This document shows, piece by piece, positions 1 through 9,674 of a stretch of 64,000 bases of DNA. Under the pieces are notes generated by a model that was not told where the DNA came from, searched no databases, and saw nothing but the letters and a program-made list of their open reading frames with translations. The translations under genes were made by a program, and so were the position numbers. Position 1 is the first letter of the stretch, and each line of letters opens with the position of its first letter. The DNA is taken from positions 434,001 to 498,000 of the forward strand of contig NZ_OY787457.1 of assembly GCF_963678875.1 (NCBI RefSeq), read 5' to 3'. The DNA comes from an uncultured Hyphomonas sp. Lineage in GTDB: Bacteria; Pseudomonadota; Alphaproteobacteria; Caulobacterales; Hyphomonadaceae.

Positions 1-135
1 CCGCCACTGGCCGGCCGTCACCGTCTGCGCCCTGAACTGTCGCTGCTGGCAGGTGCCATCGGGTTGCAGGTCAATGCCGCGATGGCTGACTGGCCGGTGC
101 CGGTCCGCCCGATTTGCGATCCTGATACAAGCTGA
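1..135 (+). CDS. C-terminal end of an unidentified protein (start outside window)
   Basis: Frame 1 is open from the first base and closes at a TGA at 133-135, giving the last 44 residues of a protein that begins before the window. The tail contains a hydrophobic stretch (SLLAGAIGLQ) and ends in a Pro-rich segment. I do not recognise the family. It converges on the minus-strand gene that ends at 207, with about 70 bases between the two stops and no convincing terminator hairpin. The stretch may instead be open by chance, because GC-rich DNA often lacks stops. Confidence 0.4.
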   Translation, partial: PPLAGRHRLRPELSLLAGAIGLQVNAAMADWPVPVRPICDPDTS

Positions 136-206
136 TCTTCGCGGCAAACCAACCAGCCTGCCGCAGTGCGCCCGCGCACCTGCGGGCAGACCTGCTGGAT
201 ACGGGA

Positions 207-1115
207 TCACTCCCCGCGTAGGGCTTCCATGTCCGCCAGCAGCCGGTTCGCGCTGGCCAGTGCACCGGGAGATGCGGTCCCGTCTTCGACAAGGGCCTTG
301 TACCTGGTCAGCCAGTCAATCGCGTGCTCCGCCGTCTTCTGCGTGTTGTCCGCATTGTCCAGGGACTCATACCAATGTGCGGCCTGGGCCCAGAGGCGGG
401 CCAGTTCGAACGTCACCGGCGCGCTGGCCTCCGGGCAAGCCTCACGCAGCCATTCAAGCCGTTGGATGGCGCCGAGCGGATTGGGGGTCGACCGTTCATT
501 CAGGAAATAGATCGCAATGGTTTCAAAACCGCCATGGTACCCCGCGGCCTCGGCGGCGGCGCGGGAGGGGGCTTTGTAGGGGCAGGCTGGTGCCCTGGTC
601 TTCGAACCGGCCGCAATGAAATCGTGAAATTGCGAACGGGCTTCCAGTTCCACGATTTGCGGAACGATGATGTCCCTCAGCAGGATGTTGCCGCTGGTAA
701 GCGTGTCGACGGTTGCCTCGCTGCCATCAGCATAGTGAAGGCCGGAGTGGAAGATGCCGCCGGTAACCGGATCAGGTGGCAGGGAGTCAAACTTCAGGAA
801 GGCGCGGGTCGAATCCTCCAATGCCTGCAGGCGGCTCGATGGATCGGCAATGCGACTCGCGACCTGCGCAAAAGCATCCGCGGCGAAGAACTGGACGAAC
901 GGGTCTTTCGGGCAGAGCAGGACGAAACGCGTTGCATGGCTATGCGCATTGTTCAGTTGGGCCGGGTCCGTCGTTTGTGCGGCTGCGGAGGCAATCTGGT
1001 AAAGTTCGGTTGCTGCATTTTCCGGACAGGCGGGTGGTGCGCTTTCGTCGGCGTTGGCACCAAGGACAGCCATCGCTGCAGCGGCAATCAGTGCCGCAGG
1101 CTTCCATGTCTTCAT
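207..1115 (-). CDS. Secreted hypothetical protein, last gene of the moxR operon
   Basis: A 302-residue protein with a typical Sec signal peptide: Lys near the start, an alanine-rich hydrophobic core to about residue 20, and probable cleavage after ANA. The mature part is helical with several Cys (PPACPEN, VLLCPKD, REACPEA) and no enzyme motif I recognise; the alternating helices could be TPR-like. A ribosome-binding site GAGGGGAC precedes the ATG. It begins 27 bases after the stop of the von Willebrand protein and is probably the fifth gene of the moxR-DUF58-DUF4159-vWA operon, which suggests an envelope role. The function is unknown. Confidence 0.75.
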   Translation of the reverse strand: MKTWKPAALIAAAAMAVLGANADESAPPACPENAATELYQIASAAAQTTDPAQLNNAHSHATRFVLLCPKDPFVQFFAADAFAQVASRIADPSSRLQALEDSTRAFLKFDSLPPDPVTGGIFHSGLHYADGSEATVDTLTSGNILLRDIIVPQIVELEARSQFHDFIAAGSKTRAPACPYKAPSRAAAEAAGYHGGFETIAIYFLNERSTPNPLGAIQRLEWLREACPEASAPVTFELARLWAQAAHWYESLDNADNTQKTAEHAIDWLTRYKALVEDGTASPGALASANRLLADMEALRGE

Positions 1116-1142
1116 ATCGCGTCCCCTCGATCGAGTTCAAAA

Positions 1143-3182
1143 TTAACGGCCTTCCCGTCTCCACGCGAGAAGCAGGAAGAAGACCAGCAGCGCCGCGGCT
1201 GCGATGCCGGGCAGCAGGGCCTGGCTGGAGGAGGAGCGGACGGCATAGGCGCCGCGTTCGCGCAGGCCCAGCCAATTGCCGCCCGCAGACGTACCCCGCG
1301 CGCCCGAGCGGCGAATATCCGGCAGGTCGGAGCCGTCGGCATTCAGGCGGAATACGCCGCCCCCTGTGGCGCGTGCCAAGGGTTGAAGCGCTTTGATCGT
1401 AGACTGAAGGTCGGCATATTCCTTGGGGTTTGCCGGTCCGTTGAGGGCAACCGTTTCAAGGCCGCCGGCGCGGGCGCGGTAGAGGCCCAGCTGGTCGATC
1501 GGTGTTTCGGCGGCAAAGGTGCCGGGACCTGCTTCGGTCCAGACCGGCTCAATCGTTTCTCCCTCAGGTGTCTCGATCTGAAGCGGAGGGGCTGTGTCCA
1601 TCAGGCTGCGCAACTCGACGCGGGCGGTATCACCTTCGGCTGTCAGTTTCAGGCGGCGCTCTTCGAGTTCCGGCTCCTTCATCTGCCAATGGACCACCCG
1701 GCGGATCAGTTCAGCGAATGGTCCGCCGCCATCATAGCCGCGCGCCCATAGCCATATCTGGTCGGTCATCAGCATGCCGACCCGGCCCTTGCCGACGCGA
1801 TCCAGCACAAGGAGCGGCTTTCCATCCGGTGCCGCGAGAACCGTGTCACCTGTTTCTGCGGTCGACTCGATGTAGCGCATCCAGCCACCCCATTGGCGGC
1901 CTTCCAATGGCGCAGTCACGGCGTGCCGCTTTCCGGCATTTGTCAGCTCCGGAACGAATTCGCCGGTCCGTACCACGCCTGTCGGAGCAGCTGGCAGAAC
2001 GGACGCGAGCGGCGATCTGGCGAGGCTGGCCGGGCCGGCGAAATCCTCGCCCGCCGCGATCAACAGGGCGCCGCCCTCGGTGACGTATCGGGCCATGTTG
2101 GCAAGGTAGAGCTGCGTGATCACGCCCCGGCGCTCATACTGATCGAAGATGATGAGATCGAATTCCTTCAGCTTCGCCTCGAACAATTCCTCTGTCGGGA
2201 AGGCGATCAGGGCGAGTTCATCTTCAGTGGCGTTGTCGCTCTTGTACGGTGGACGCAGGATGGTGAAGTGAACGAGGTCGACAGACGGGTCGGATTTCAG
2301 AAGGTCCCGCCAGGTGCGTCCTGCCTGGTTCGGTTTGCCGGTCACCAGCAGGACACGAAGCCGGTCGCGCACGCCGGCGAGGCTCGCCGCTGTGCGGTTG
2401 TTCGCCATGGTCAGTTCCTGCCGCCCGGGCGGCGCTTCGACGACGACAATGTTCTCACCGCGCCGTTCAATCTGGATTGGCAGCGGCGTTGCTTCCCCGG
2501 CCTTCACCCGCACACGTTCGGGAATGCCGCCATTGACCGACACATCGAGATCAATGTCCCCGCCATCCGGATCGTCGACCCGGACGATTAGGTCAGCCGT
2601 TTCGCCGACGATGCCGAAACTCGGCGCCTCGACCAGTTCGACGCGCCGGTCCCCCCGGTCAGGATCACCGACGATCAGGCCATGGACCGGACCGATCACG
2701 CCTTCGGCGTCAGGTTTACCGGGAACGTCGTGCAACTGGCCATCTGTGATCAGGATGGCGCCTGCGATCCGGTCGCGCGGGACGTCGGCCATCAGGCCTT
2801 CCAGTGCGCTGTAGAGGTGCGTGCCGTCATCGTTCGGATCACTTTCCAGCACACGGACCTCAAGGCTCGGATCTTCAGCAAGTCTGGCCTGAACCTCATC
2901 GTAGGCCCTGCGGGCTGCCGCGGCCCGGTCGCCAATCTCCATGCTTTCGGAACGGTCGAGCACCACGGCGGCCACGGAGGGCAGGGGCTCACGCTCTTCA
3001 TGCACAAGGCTTGGATTGGAGAGTGCCGTTGCCAGAAGTGTCAGGCCAAGTCCGCGGGTCAGCCATGCCCGGCCGCGCAGGAAGATATAGGCCAGCCATG
3101 CAAGGGCAGCCACGCCTGCGACGGCCCAGAGCGCCGGCCAGCCGAGGAAGGGGTCGAACCCGATGCGGACAGCTTCGATCAT
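1143..3182 (-). CDS. Membrane-anchored von Willebrand factor A-like protein
   Basis: A 679-residue membrane protein. Two hydrophobic segments lie near residues 15-35 and 42-58, followed by a soluble region that opens with a MIDAS-like metal site DRSES (residues 76-80, pattern DxSxS). A further hydrophobic helix near residues 655-673 ends in a short basic tail. The middle contains a glutamine-amidotransferase-like fold region (FDLIIFDQYERRG, GGALLIAAGEDF). Proteins of this layout usually travel with MoxR ATPases, which are thought to act as chaperones for vWA proteins. The start overlaps the upstream gene by 4 bases (ATGA at 3179-3182), so translation is probably coupled. The binding partner and process are unknown. 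Confidence 0.85.
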   Translation of the reverse strand: MIEAVRIGFDPFLGWPALWAVAGVAALAWLAYIFLRGRAWLTRGLGLTLLATALSNPSLVHEEREPLPSVAAVVLDRSESMEIGDRAAAARRAYDEVQARLAEDPSLEVRVLESDPNDDGTHLYSALEGLMADVPRDRIAGAILITDGQLHDVPGKPDAEGVIGPVHGLIVGDPDRGDRRVELVEAPSFGIVGETADLIVRVDDPDGGDIDLDVSVNGGIPERVRVKAGEATPLPIQIERRGENIVVVEAPPGRQELTMANNRTAASLAGVRDRLRVLLVTGKPNQAGRTWRDLLKSDPSVDLVHFTILRPPYKSDNATEDELALIAFPTEELFEAKLKEFDLIIFDQYERRGVITQLYLANMARYVTEGGALLIAAGEDFAGPASLARSPLASVLPAAPTGVVRTGEFVPELTNAGKRHAVTAPLEGRQWGGWMRYIESTAETGDTVLAAPDGKPLLVLDRVGKGRVGMLMTDQIWLWARGYDGGGPFAELIRRVVHWQMKEPELEERRLKLTAEGDTARVELRSLMDTAPPLQIETPEGETIEPVWTEAGPGTFAAETPIDQLGLYRARAGGLETVALNGPANPKEYADLQSTIKALQPLARATGGGVFRLNADGSDLPDIRRSGARGTSAGGNWLGLRERGAYAVRSSSSQALLPGIAAAALLVFFLLLAWRREGR

Positions 3183-6064
3183 TCTGGCATCCCGTTCGGC
3201 AGGAATTGCGGAATGTCATTCTCCCGGCTGTTATTGGGCGGGCTGGGGGCCGGGCCAAAGCCGCCGCTGTTGCCGCTCCCTTCGCCAAGACGCTCAAGCA
3301 GGGCAGGCAAGTGAACCTGGTCGTCCTTGTAGCTGCCGGTCAGGATATACATGACAAGATTGACGCCAAACCGCCGGGCCATCTCGCGCTGGTCCTCACC
3401 ACCGTCGACGGAATAAAGGTCACGCCCGCGTTCGTCGATGGCCCAGGCGGAGATCCAGTCGGCGTCTCCGATGAACAGTCCGGAGACACCATCGCCGCGC
3501 GGGGCGGAGGCCGAGCCTGCCTGCTCAATCCAGAGCTGGCGGTCGGCATACCTGCCGGGAAAGTCAGTCAGCAGATAAAAGGATCGCATCAGGACGTGAT
3601 TGCTTGGCACCGGCTGGAGCGGCGGAGCATCCAGTCCCTCAAGAAGGGTTTCCAGACGGGTGATTTCGGTCGAGCCCGGCGTGTCTCCATCCCGCGTGTC
3701 GATCACCAAGGCACCGCCGGAGCGCAGATAGGCATTCAGCCGGGCAATCGCCTTTTCCGACAAGGGCGCAGTGCCCTGCGGCACGGCGAAATAGATGAGC
3801 GGATAAAGCTCGAGCGGGCTGGTTTCGACATCCAGCGCTTCGGGCTGGTCGGGTTCGACCGAGGTGCGGTTGAACAGCGTTGTGGACAGACCAAATAGGC
3901 CAGCGCGGGCCCGTTCATTCAGCGCAACGTCCGGGGTCTTCACATAGCCGAACCGCATTCGCAGGGCGGCATCGACATCCGATTGCGGCGCCCTGCCTTT
4001 TGGAAGGGGGACTACTGTCGGTCCGGTCGCCACACGGCGGTAGGTGCCATCCGGCATCAGCCGGTAATGGTATTCTTGCGCACCGGCATTCGGCGGCGGC
4101 AGGAGTAAGGCACCCGCCAGAAGGATGGCTGCAGCCATGCCGGTCTTGCGACCAAGGCGCGGCAGACGTCCGGCTACCAGCAAGGCAATGAACAAATCCA
4201 GTGCCAGCAGCGCCGCCGCGAAGGTCAGCAACGGTCCGGCGAGCCGCATGGCGCGTGCCTCTGCATCCCCCAGCAGGCGGGCAGCGGGGGGCCATGAGGC
4301 GATCAGGGCAGGCCTGGCATTTCGGGCCGCATTGAGGGCGCGGGTACCGGACGGTCCCTGGTACAGTCCCGGCGGATGCGCTTCGGAAGGTTCAAGGGTG
4401 ACAAAGTCTGCTGCCTTGAGAGGGGCGGCGGCCGGGCCGGGCGGTTGAAGCCGCCCGTATCCGTCCAGAACAAGTTTCGGTGTATAGGCGCCTTCCTCAT
4501 CATTCACCGACTCGCCCCGGCCGGCGGCGATACAGCGGCGCAGCATCTGCGGGAAAAGATCGGAATAGGCGAGGTTTGCCCAGTCGGGCCCGGCCGTGAT
4601 GTGAAACAGAATGATGGTTCCGGCCCCGCGCGCATCGGCGGTGACCAGCGGGGAGCCATCTGCAAGACGTGCCCAGGTGTGGCTGGAAAGCTCCGGCCCC
4701 GGACGGGCCAGTACCTGTTGCGTGACCCGGACGTCAGGCGGCACGTTCAGCCCGTCAAATGGTGAAGACTCCGCGAAGAGGGCCAGGGCCTGCGGTTCGT
4801 CCCAGGCGAGGGCGCCGCCAAGAGCGCGGGAGGCACGGCGTAGCGGTACCGGCAGGAGATCGTCTCCCTGCGCAGCGAGCCGTGGCCCGGCGAAGCGGAT
4901 CAGCGCGCCGCCGCCTTCTACCCAGTCCGCCAGCCGCTTTGCGTCTTCCGGCAGGATTTGCCCAACATCGGTGAGAATGATCGCATCCGGCGATTCCGCG
5001 ACGAGCGTTTCGACACTGCCTTCCGTGATGGAGGCGAAAGGCTCCAGCGCCTTGCGGACATAGTGCATGTCAGAGAGCAGGGGCTGGGTTGCGGCGCCAG
5101 CATCGACGAGACCGACCCTGCGGGACCTGTCTGAAGAGTCCCACAGCCAGACTGTGCCTGCGCCTTGCCGGCCGGTGACGGTGAAGCGGGCGATGCGGGC
5201 GAGCGCCGCGGCGGGAATTGTGAAGTCGGCGCGCGCTTCGCTCTCACCGTCGGCGAAGGTCGCTTCAGATGTCGCAAGCGCCGAGCCGTCAAGCGTCAGG
5301 GCCGAGACGAAGGCGCGTTCCTCGCCGCCGGTTTCCGCACGGTGGAGCGTGACGGCGACGGAGTCGGTTTCAGAGGTCAGTCCGGTAATTGCCGCGGGTG
5401 CACGAGGCGGGGCGGCGAAGACGGTGAGCGGCGCGCGGGTGGAGAGGTCTGTTGCGAAGGCGCGGCCACCTGTGTTTTCCAGCCCGTCGCTTGCCCAGAA
5501 GATGCGGGCCGGTTTCAGGCCGGACGCGTCCAGGCGTTCCAGCGCGTCTTCCCGGCTGGTGCCCCAGGCCTGCGGCCGCAGGGAAGTGATCCGCTTTGCG
5601 GCGTCTGCCGCGCTGAGCATTTCGGAGGGATCATTGTTCAGCTGCTGCGGCGCTGTGAGCAACAGATGGACCGGCGTATCCCGGCTGCCTGTGTCGAGCG
5701 TTGCGGTTGCGGCATTGATCAGTTCGCTCCAGCGCGGAGCAGAGGGCCAGCCATTGTCGATCACGATCAGCAGCGGACCGGTTCCGTCTACGGACTCTGT
5801 CTTGCCGCCGGGGGCGTAGACGGGTTGGGACAGGCCAGCGATTGCCGCCATGACGGCCAGCGTCCGGATCAGCCAGACCCACCAGGGCGTGCGGGCCGGG
5901 GTCTCTTCTTTCGGTTCCATGCCTTCGAGGATTCGCAAGGATGGCAGCTCGATGTCTTTCGGGGCAGGTGGTGTGGCGCGCAGGATCCACCAGATCACCG
6001 GCAGGGCAATCAGGGCGGCCAGCGCCCAGGGCGCGCCGAACAGGAAGGGACCGAACGCTGTCAT
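3179..6064 (-). CDS. BatA-like N-terminal / DUF4159 C-terminal membrane protein
   Basis: A protein of about 961 residues. I place the start at the ATG at 6062-6064, which overlaps the DUF58 stop as ATGA; the reading frame stays open upstream to 6154, but that stretch lies inside the DUF58 gene. The N-terminus looks like the BatA/aerotolerance-regulator domain, with helices near residues 8-28 and 62-80. It is followed by a vWA-like fold whose MIDAS is degenerate (IDNGWPSA around residue 103 in place of DxSxS). Two more membrane helices occur near residues 610-655, and a DUF4159 domain (from FGYVKTPD near 700) fills the C-terminus. It sits between DUF58 and the intact-MIDAS vWA protein in one operon. 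Confidence 0.88.
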   Translation of the reverse strand: MTAFGPFLFGAPWALAALIALPVIWWILRATPPAPKDIELPSLRILEGMEPKEETPARTPWWVWLIRTLAVMAAIAGLSQPVYAPGGKTESVDGTGPLLIVIDNGWPSAPRWSELINAATATLDTGSRDTPVHLLLTAPQQLNNDPSEMLSAADAAKRITSLRPQAWGTSREDALERLDASGLKPARIFWASDGLENTGGRAFATDLSTRAPLTVFAAPPRAPAAITGLTSETDSVAVTLHRAETGGEERAFVSALTLDGSALATSEATFADGESEARADFTIPAAALARIARFTVTGRQGAGTVWLWDSSDRSRRVGLVDAGAATQPLLSDMHYVRKALEPFASITEGSVETLVAESPDAIILTDVGQILPEDAKRLADWVEGGGALIRFAGPRLAAQGDDLLPVPLRRASRALGGALAWDEPQALALFAESSPFDGLNVPPDVRVTQQVLARPGPELSSHTWARLADGSPLVTADARGAGTIILFHITAGPDWANLAYSDLFPQMLRRCIAAGRGESVNDEEGAYTPKLVLDGYGRLQPPGPAAAPLKAADFVTLEPSEAHPPGLYQGPSGTRALNAARNARPALIASWPPAARLLGDAEARAMRLAGPLLTFAAALLALDLFIALLVAGRLPRLGRKTGMAAAILLAGALLLPPPNAGAQEYHYRLMPDGTYRRVATGPTVVPLPKGRAPQSDVDAALRMRFGYVKTPDVALNERARAGLFGLSTTLFNRTSVEPDQPEALDVETSPLELYPLIYFAVPQGTAPLSEKAIARLNAYLRSGGALVIDTRDGDTPGSTEITRLETLLEGLDAPPLQPVPSNHVLMRSFYLLTDFPGRYADRQLWIEQAGSASAPRGDGVSGLFIGDADWISAWAIDERGRDLYSVDGGEDQREMARRFGVNLVMYILTGSYKDDQVHLPALLERLGEGSGNSGGFGPAPSPPNNSRENDIPQFLPNGMPE

Positions 6065-6927
6065 AGCTTCGCCCCGAAACTTTCGAGCTGGGCTTTCAGG
6101 CGGGCCGCGCTCTGCAGCGGAGGCTGTCCGGAAACGTGGGAGACGAAGCGCCACCCCATTTTGTTGGTCAGCTCACTGAGGGCGTCGCGCTGGGCGGCGA
6201 AGCGGCGGTGATATTCTTCGCGGATCGTCTCGGCCCGGCCGAAGATGCGGGAAAGCGCAGAGCCCGGCCGGTGCAGTTTCACGCGGCCTTCGAACGGGAA
6301 GTCGACTTCGACAGGAGAAGAGACGGCGAGCAGAATGCCTTCCGGGCACTTGCCTGCCAGCGGCGCAAGGCGGGTGCGCCATTCCGGAATGGGGTCGTAA
6401 AAATCGGACGCAACGATCAGCGTGGCAGAGGACCGCGGCGGGGAAGGGAACTTGCCGCCGGTGCCACGGGCGAGTTCGTCCGACAGCCGGTCTACCGCAC
6501 GCTTCCCGAAACTCGCGCCGCGACCGCCGCCGAGGGCACCGATCCGTTCGCCATCCTTGGACAGCATGATGGCAAGCGCCAGCATCAGGAGTGTTGCTTC
6601 TTCCGCCTTGGTGCGCAGTTCGCCTTCCGCCTTCCAGCGGAAGCCGGGATCGTCGTCACACCAGAAGAGGACCGTGCGCGCGGTTTCGAGTTCAGTCTCG
6701 CGGACGAACAATTCGTTGCCTTTGGCGGAGCGGCGCCAGTCCACCCGCTCGGCGGCGTCTTCCTGCGCGTAGCGCCGGTACTGCCAGAAATGCTCGCCCG
6801 TGCCGGGCCGTCGCCGCCCGGCCGAGCCGATATGCGCAGCCTCGCTGGCCTCGGCCTTGAAATTCAGGCCGGGCAGCTGGCGGGCAAGGGCTTCGGCTTC
6901 GGCACGAAGGTCGGCAGCAGGAGTCAT
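6061..6927 (-). CDS. DUF58 domain-containing protein
   Basis: A 288-residue DUF58 protein. The family signature is visible as a Tyr/Asp/Arg-Trp-Arg-Ser block (YAQEDAAERVDWRRSAKG) around residues 50-67, followed by LFVRETELETARTVLFW, which begins a vWA-like fold. DUF58 proteins are almost always encoded next to moxR, as here: the moxR stop is 9 bases upstream, and the gene overlaps the DUF4159 gene by 4 bases. The family is probably a MoxR client or adaptor, but its biochemical role is not settled. The protein has no membrane helix of its own, unlike its two downstream neighbours. Confidence 0.92.
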   Translation of the reverse strand: MTPAADLRAEAEALARQLPGLNFKAEASEAAHIGSAGRRRPGTGEHFWQYRRYAQEDAAERVDWRRSAKGNELFVRETELETARTVLFWCDDDPGFRWKAEGELRTKAEEATLLMLALAIMLSKDGERIGALGGGRGASFGKRAVDRLSDELARGTGGKFPSPPRSSATLIVASDFYDPIPEWRTRLAPLAGKCPEGILLAVSSPVEVDFPFEGRVKLHRPGSALSRIFGRAETIREEYHRRFAAQRDALSELTNKMGWRFVSHVSGQPPLQSAARLKAQLESFGAKL

Positions 6928-6936
6928 CGGGCTGCG

Positions 6937-7935
<999 letters not shown>

Positions 7936-8011
7936 ATTCTAAAAGCGTCTCCGGGTTTGCGTCATGTGCAATCAGACCTATTTGTAAGGCCTCTTCAAGG
8001 CGGAGGAAGGT

Positions 8012-8599
8012 GTGACATCCAGTTCAACAACCACAATCAGCCTTGAAGAAACGCTGAAATCCATCCTGCCTGAGGGCAAGCTGGATGGAAAGCTGCCGCC
8101 TGTGCATCTCTGGAACCCGGAACACAGCGCTGACATCGGCATGGAGATTCGCGCTGACGGCGCCTGGTGGCATGATGGATCGCGCATTAACCGGGAGCGG
8201 CTCGTGAAGCTGTTTGCCCGCATCCTGCGCAAGGATGAGGACGGGCAAACCTGGCTGGTGACGCCCTACGAAAAAGTGATCGTCAAAGTCGAGGATGCCC
8301 CATTCCTGGGTGTCCGGGTGGACCGCGTGGGCGAACCGGGCCGGCAACAGACGCTCGCCTTCCTCACGAATCTGGACGACATCACGCTGGCCGGGCCGGA
8401 CGCGCCGATCCGCGTCGAGACCGACCCGGAAACCGGCGAACCCGCGCCATATGTGCTGGTCCGCGGGCGGCTGGAGGCGAAGCTGACCCGGCCCGCCTTC
8501 TATGAACTGGTGGACATGGCAGAACCCTCGCCCGACGATCCGGATCTTCTGGGCGTCTGGAGCCAGGGCGTGTTCTTTCCCATCGGTTCAGCGGCCTGA
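8012..8599 (+). CDS. DUF1285 domain-containing protein
   Basis: A 195-residue protein that starts at GTG, preceded by the strong ribosome-binding site GGAGGAAGG. The DUF1285 pattern is clear: an N-terminal segment with IRADGAWWHDGSRINRERLV, then LFARILRKDEDG and a beta-rich C-terminus with TPYEKVIVKVEDAPF. The family has a known fold but no assigned reaction. It heads the plus-strand cluster DUF1285, Nudix, DUF6111, CCA-adding enzyme, an order I recall from other alphaproteobacteria next to moxR. The Nudix gene begins 11 bases after its stop, so the two are almost certainly cotranscribed. Confidence 0.9.
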   Translation: MTSSSTTTISLEETLKSILPEGKLDGKLPPVHLWNPEHSADIGMEIRADGAWWHDGSRINRERLVKLFARILRKDEDGQTWLVTPYEKVIVKVEDAPFLGVRVDRVGEPGRQQTLAFLTNLDDITLAGPDAPIRVETDPETGEPAPYVLVRGRLEAKLTRPAFYELVDMAEPSPDDPDLLGVWSQGVFFPIGSAA

Positions 8600-8610
8600 G
8601 GACGCCCATC

Positions 8611-9231
8611 ATGTCCTGGCAAGGCCTCGAAGACTTCATCGCGCGCGTCGAAACGCGGCTCGATCCGCCGGTCGGCAATGGCCAGCTGGGAGAGACCGGG
8701 GATATGGATTTCCTGTCGCCCGAGGAAGTGGCGATCATCCGCCCGGCGGCCGTGCTGGTCGGCGTCATCCCGCGAAGCTCTGGCGCGACGGCACTGCTGA
8801 CCGTGCGTCCGACGACCATGGCGGATCATGCCGGACAGGTGGCCTTTCCGGGCGGCAAGATCGATCCGATCGACCTCGACGAGGTCGCCGCGGCCTTGCG
8901 GGAATCGGAAGAGGAAGTCGGTGTCGTGCCAGAAGACGTGCAGATCCTCGGCAAGGCCGCGCCCTATGTGACCGGTACGCGTTACCGGATTACGCCAGTC
9001 GTTGGGTTGCTGCCGGCAGACTTCCAGCCGGTGCCAGACCCGACCGAAGTGGCAGACGTATTCGAAACCCCGCTCGACTTTCTGATGGATGCCCGCAATC
9101 ACCGGATGGGAGAGGCGATCTATAAGGGCAAGCCGCGGCGCTACTATGAGATGCCGCACAATGGCTACCGCATCTGGGGCGTCACGGCGGGAATCATCCA
9201 GCGGCTCTACGAAACGCTCTACGAAGCGTAA
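8611..9231 (+). CDS. CoA pyrophosphatase, Nudix hydrolase
   Basis: A 206-residue Nudix hydrolase of the NudL/YeaB type, which cleaves CoA to 4'-phosphopantetheine and 3',5'-ADP. The UPF0035 motif LLTVRPTTMADHAGQVAFPG is followed directly by the Nudix box (GGKIDPID, then ALRESEEEVGV), which carries the metal-binding REx2EE core near residues 97-101. The C-terminal half has the usual FEVPLDFLMD-like element, here FETPLDFLMD, and YRIWGVTAGII. It is the second gene of the DUF1285 cluster. The exact substrate was not tested by anything visible here. Confidence 0.9.
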   Translation: MSWQGLEDFIARVETRLDPPVGNGQLGETGDMDFLSPEEVAIIRPAAVLVGVIPRSSGATALLTVRPTTMADHAGQVAFPGGKIDPIDLDEVAAALRESEEEVGVVPEDVQILGKAAPYVTGTRYRITPVVGLLPADFQPVPDPTEVADVFETPLDFLMDARNHRMGEAIYKGKPRRYYEMPHNGYRIWGVTAGIIQRLYETLYEA

Positions 9232-9308
9232 GGCTTTGTCTGTTTAGGGTTTCGCAGGTTTCGGCATCTGCCTATCCTGAGGAACATCACAAGCGAGGAA
9301 CCGGGACA

Positions 9309-9674
9309 TTGGCCGGACGGATACTCTTCGAACTCTTCTTCTTTTCGATCCCTTTCATGGTGTTCGGGCTCTACCTGCTGGCGACGACGACGGCGGAGCA
9401 TGAAGGCCGTCGCAAATGGCCGATCAACATGCTGTTCCTGATCGGGCTGGGGCTGGCCGTCGTGGCCTTTTTCGTCCTGACTTTCCTGGAAAAGCGCGAA
9501 CCTGAAATGTGCCAGAAGCCAACCCGCTATGTGGACGGCAAACTTGTGCCCGGTGAGTTTTATCCCTGCGCCCATGACCTGAAAGATGCGGGCCGGGCGG
9601 GCAGCGATGATCCGGGCGGATCGGTGGAACTGCCTGCCGAGGGGACGGATGTCACCGAAGATGGCACAGACTGA
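9309..9674 (+). CDS. DUF6111-like small membrane protein
   Basis: A 121-residue protein starting at TTG, with GAGGAA eight bases upstream. Two hydrophobic helices (about residues 5-25 and 38-60) flank a short basic loop (EHEGRRKWP). They are followed by a polar tail with a Cys-rich pair (EPEMCQKP and YPCAHD) and an acidic end. It resembles the DUF6111 family found beside cca in alphaproteobacteria. Its 3' end overlaps the start of the CCA-adding enzyme gene, so the two are probably translationally coupled. The function is unknown. Confidence 0.75.
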   Translation: MAGRILFELFFFSIPFMVFGLYLLATTTAEHEGRRKWPINMLFLIGLGLAVVAFFVLTFLEKREPEMCQKPTRYVDGKLVPGEFYPCAHDLKDAGRAGSDDPGGSVELPAEGTDVTEDGTD

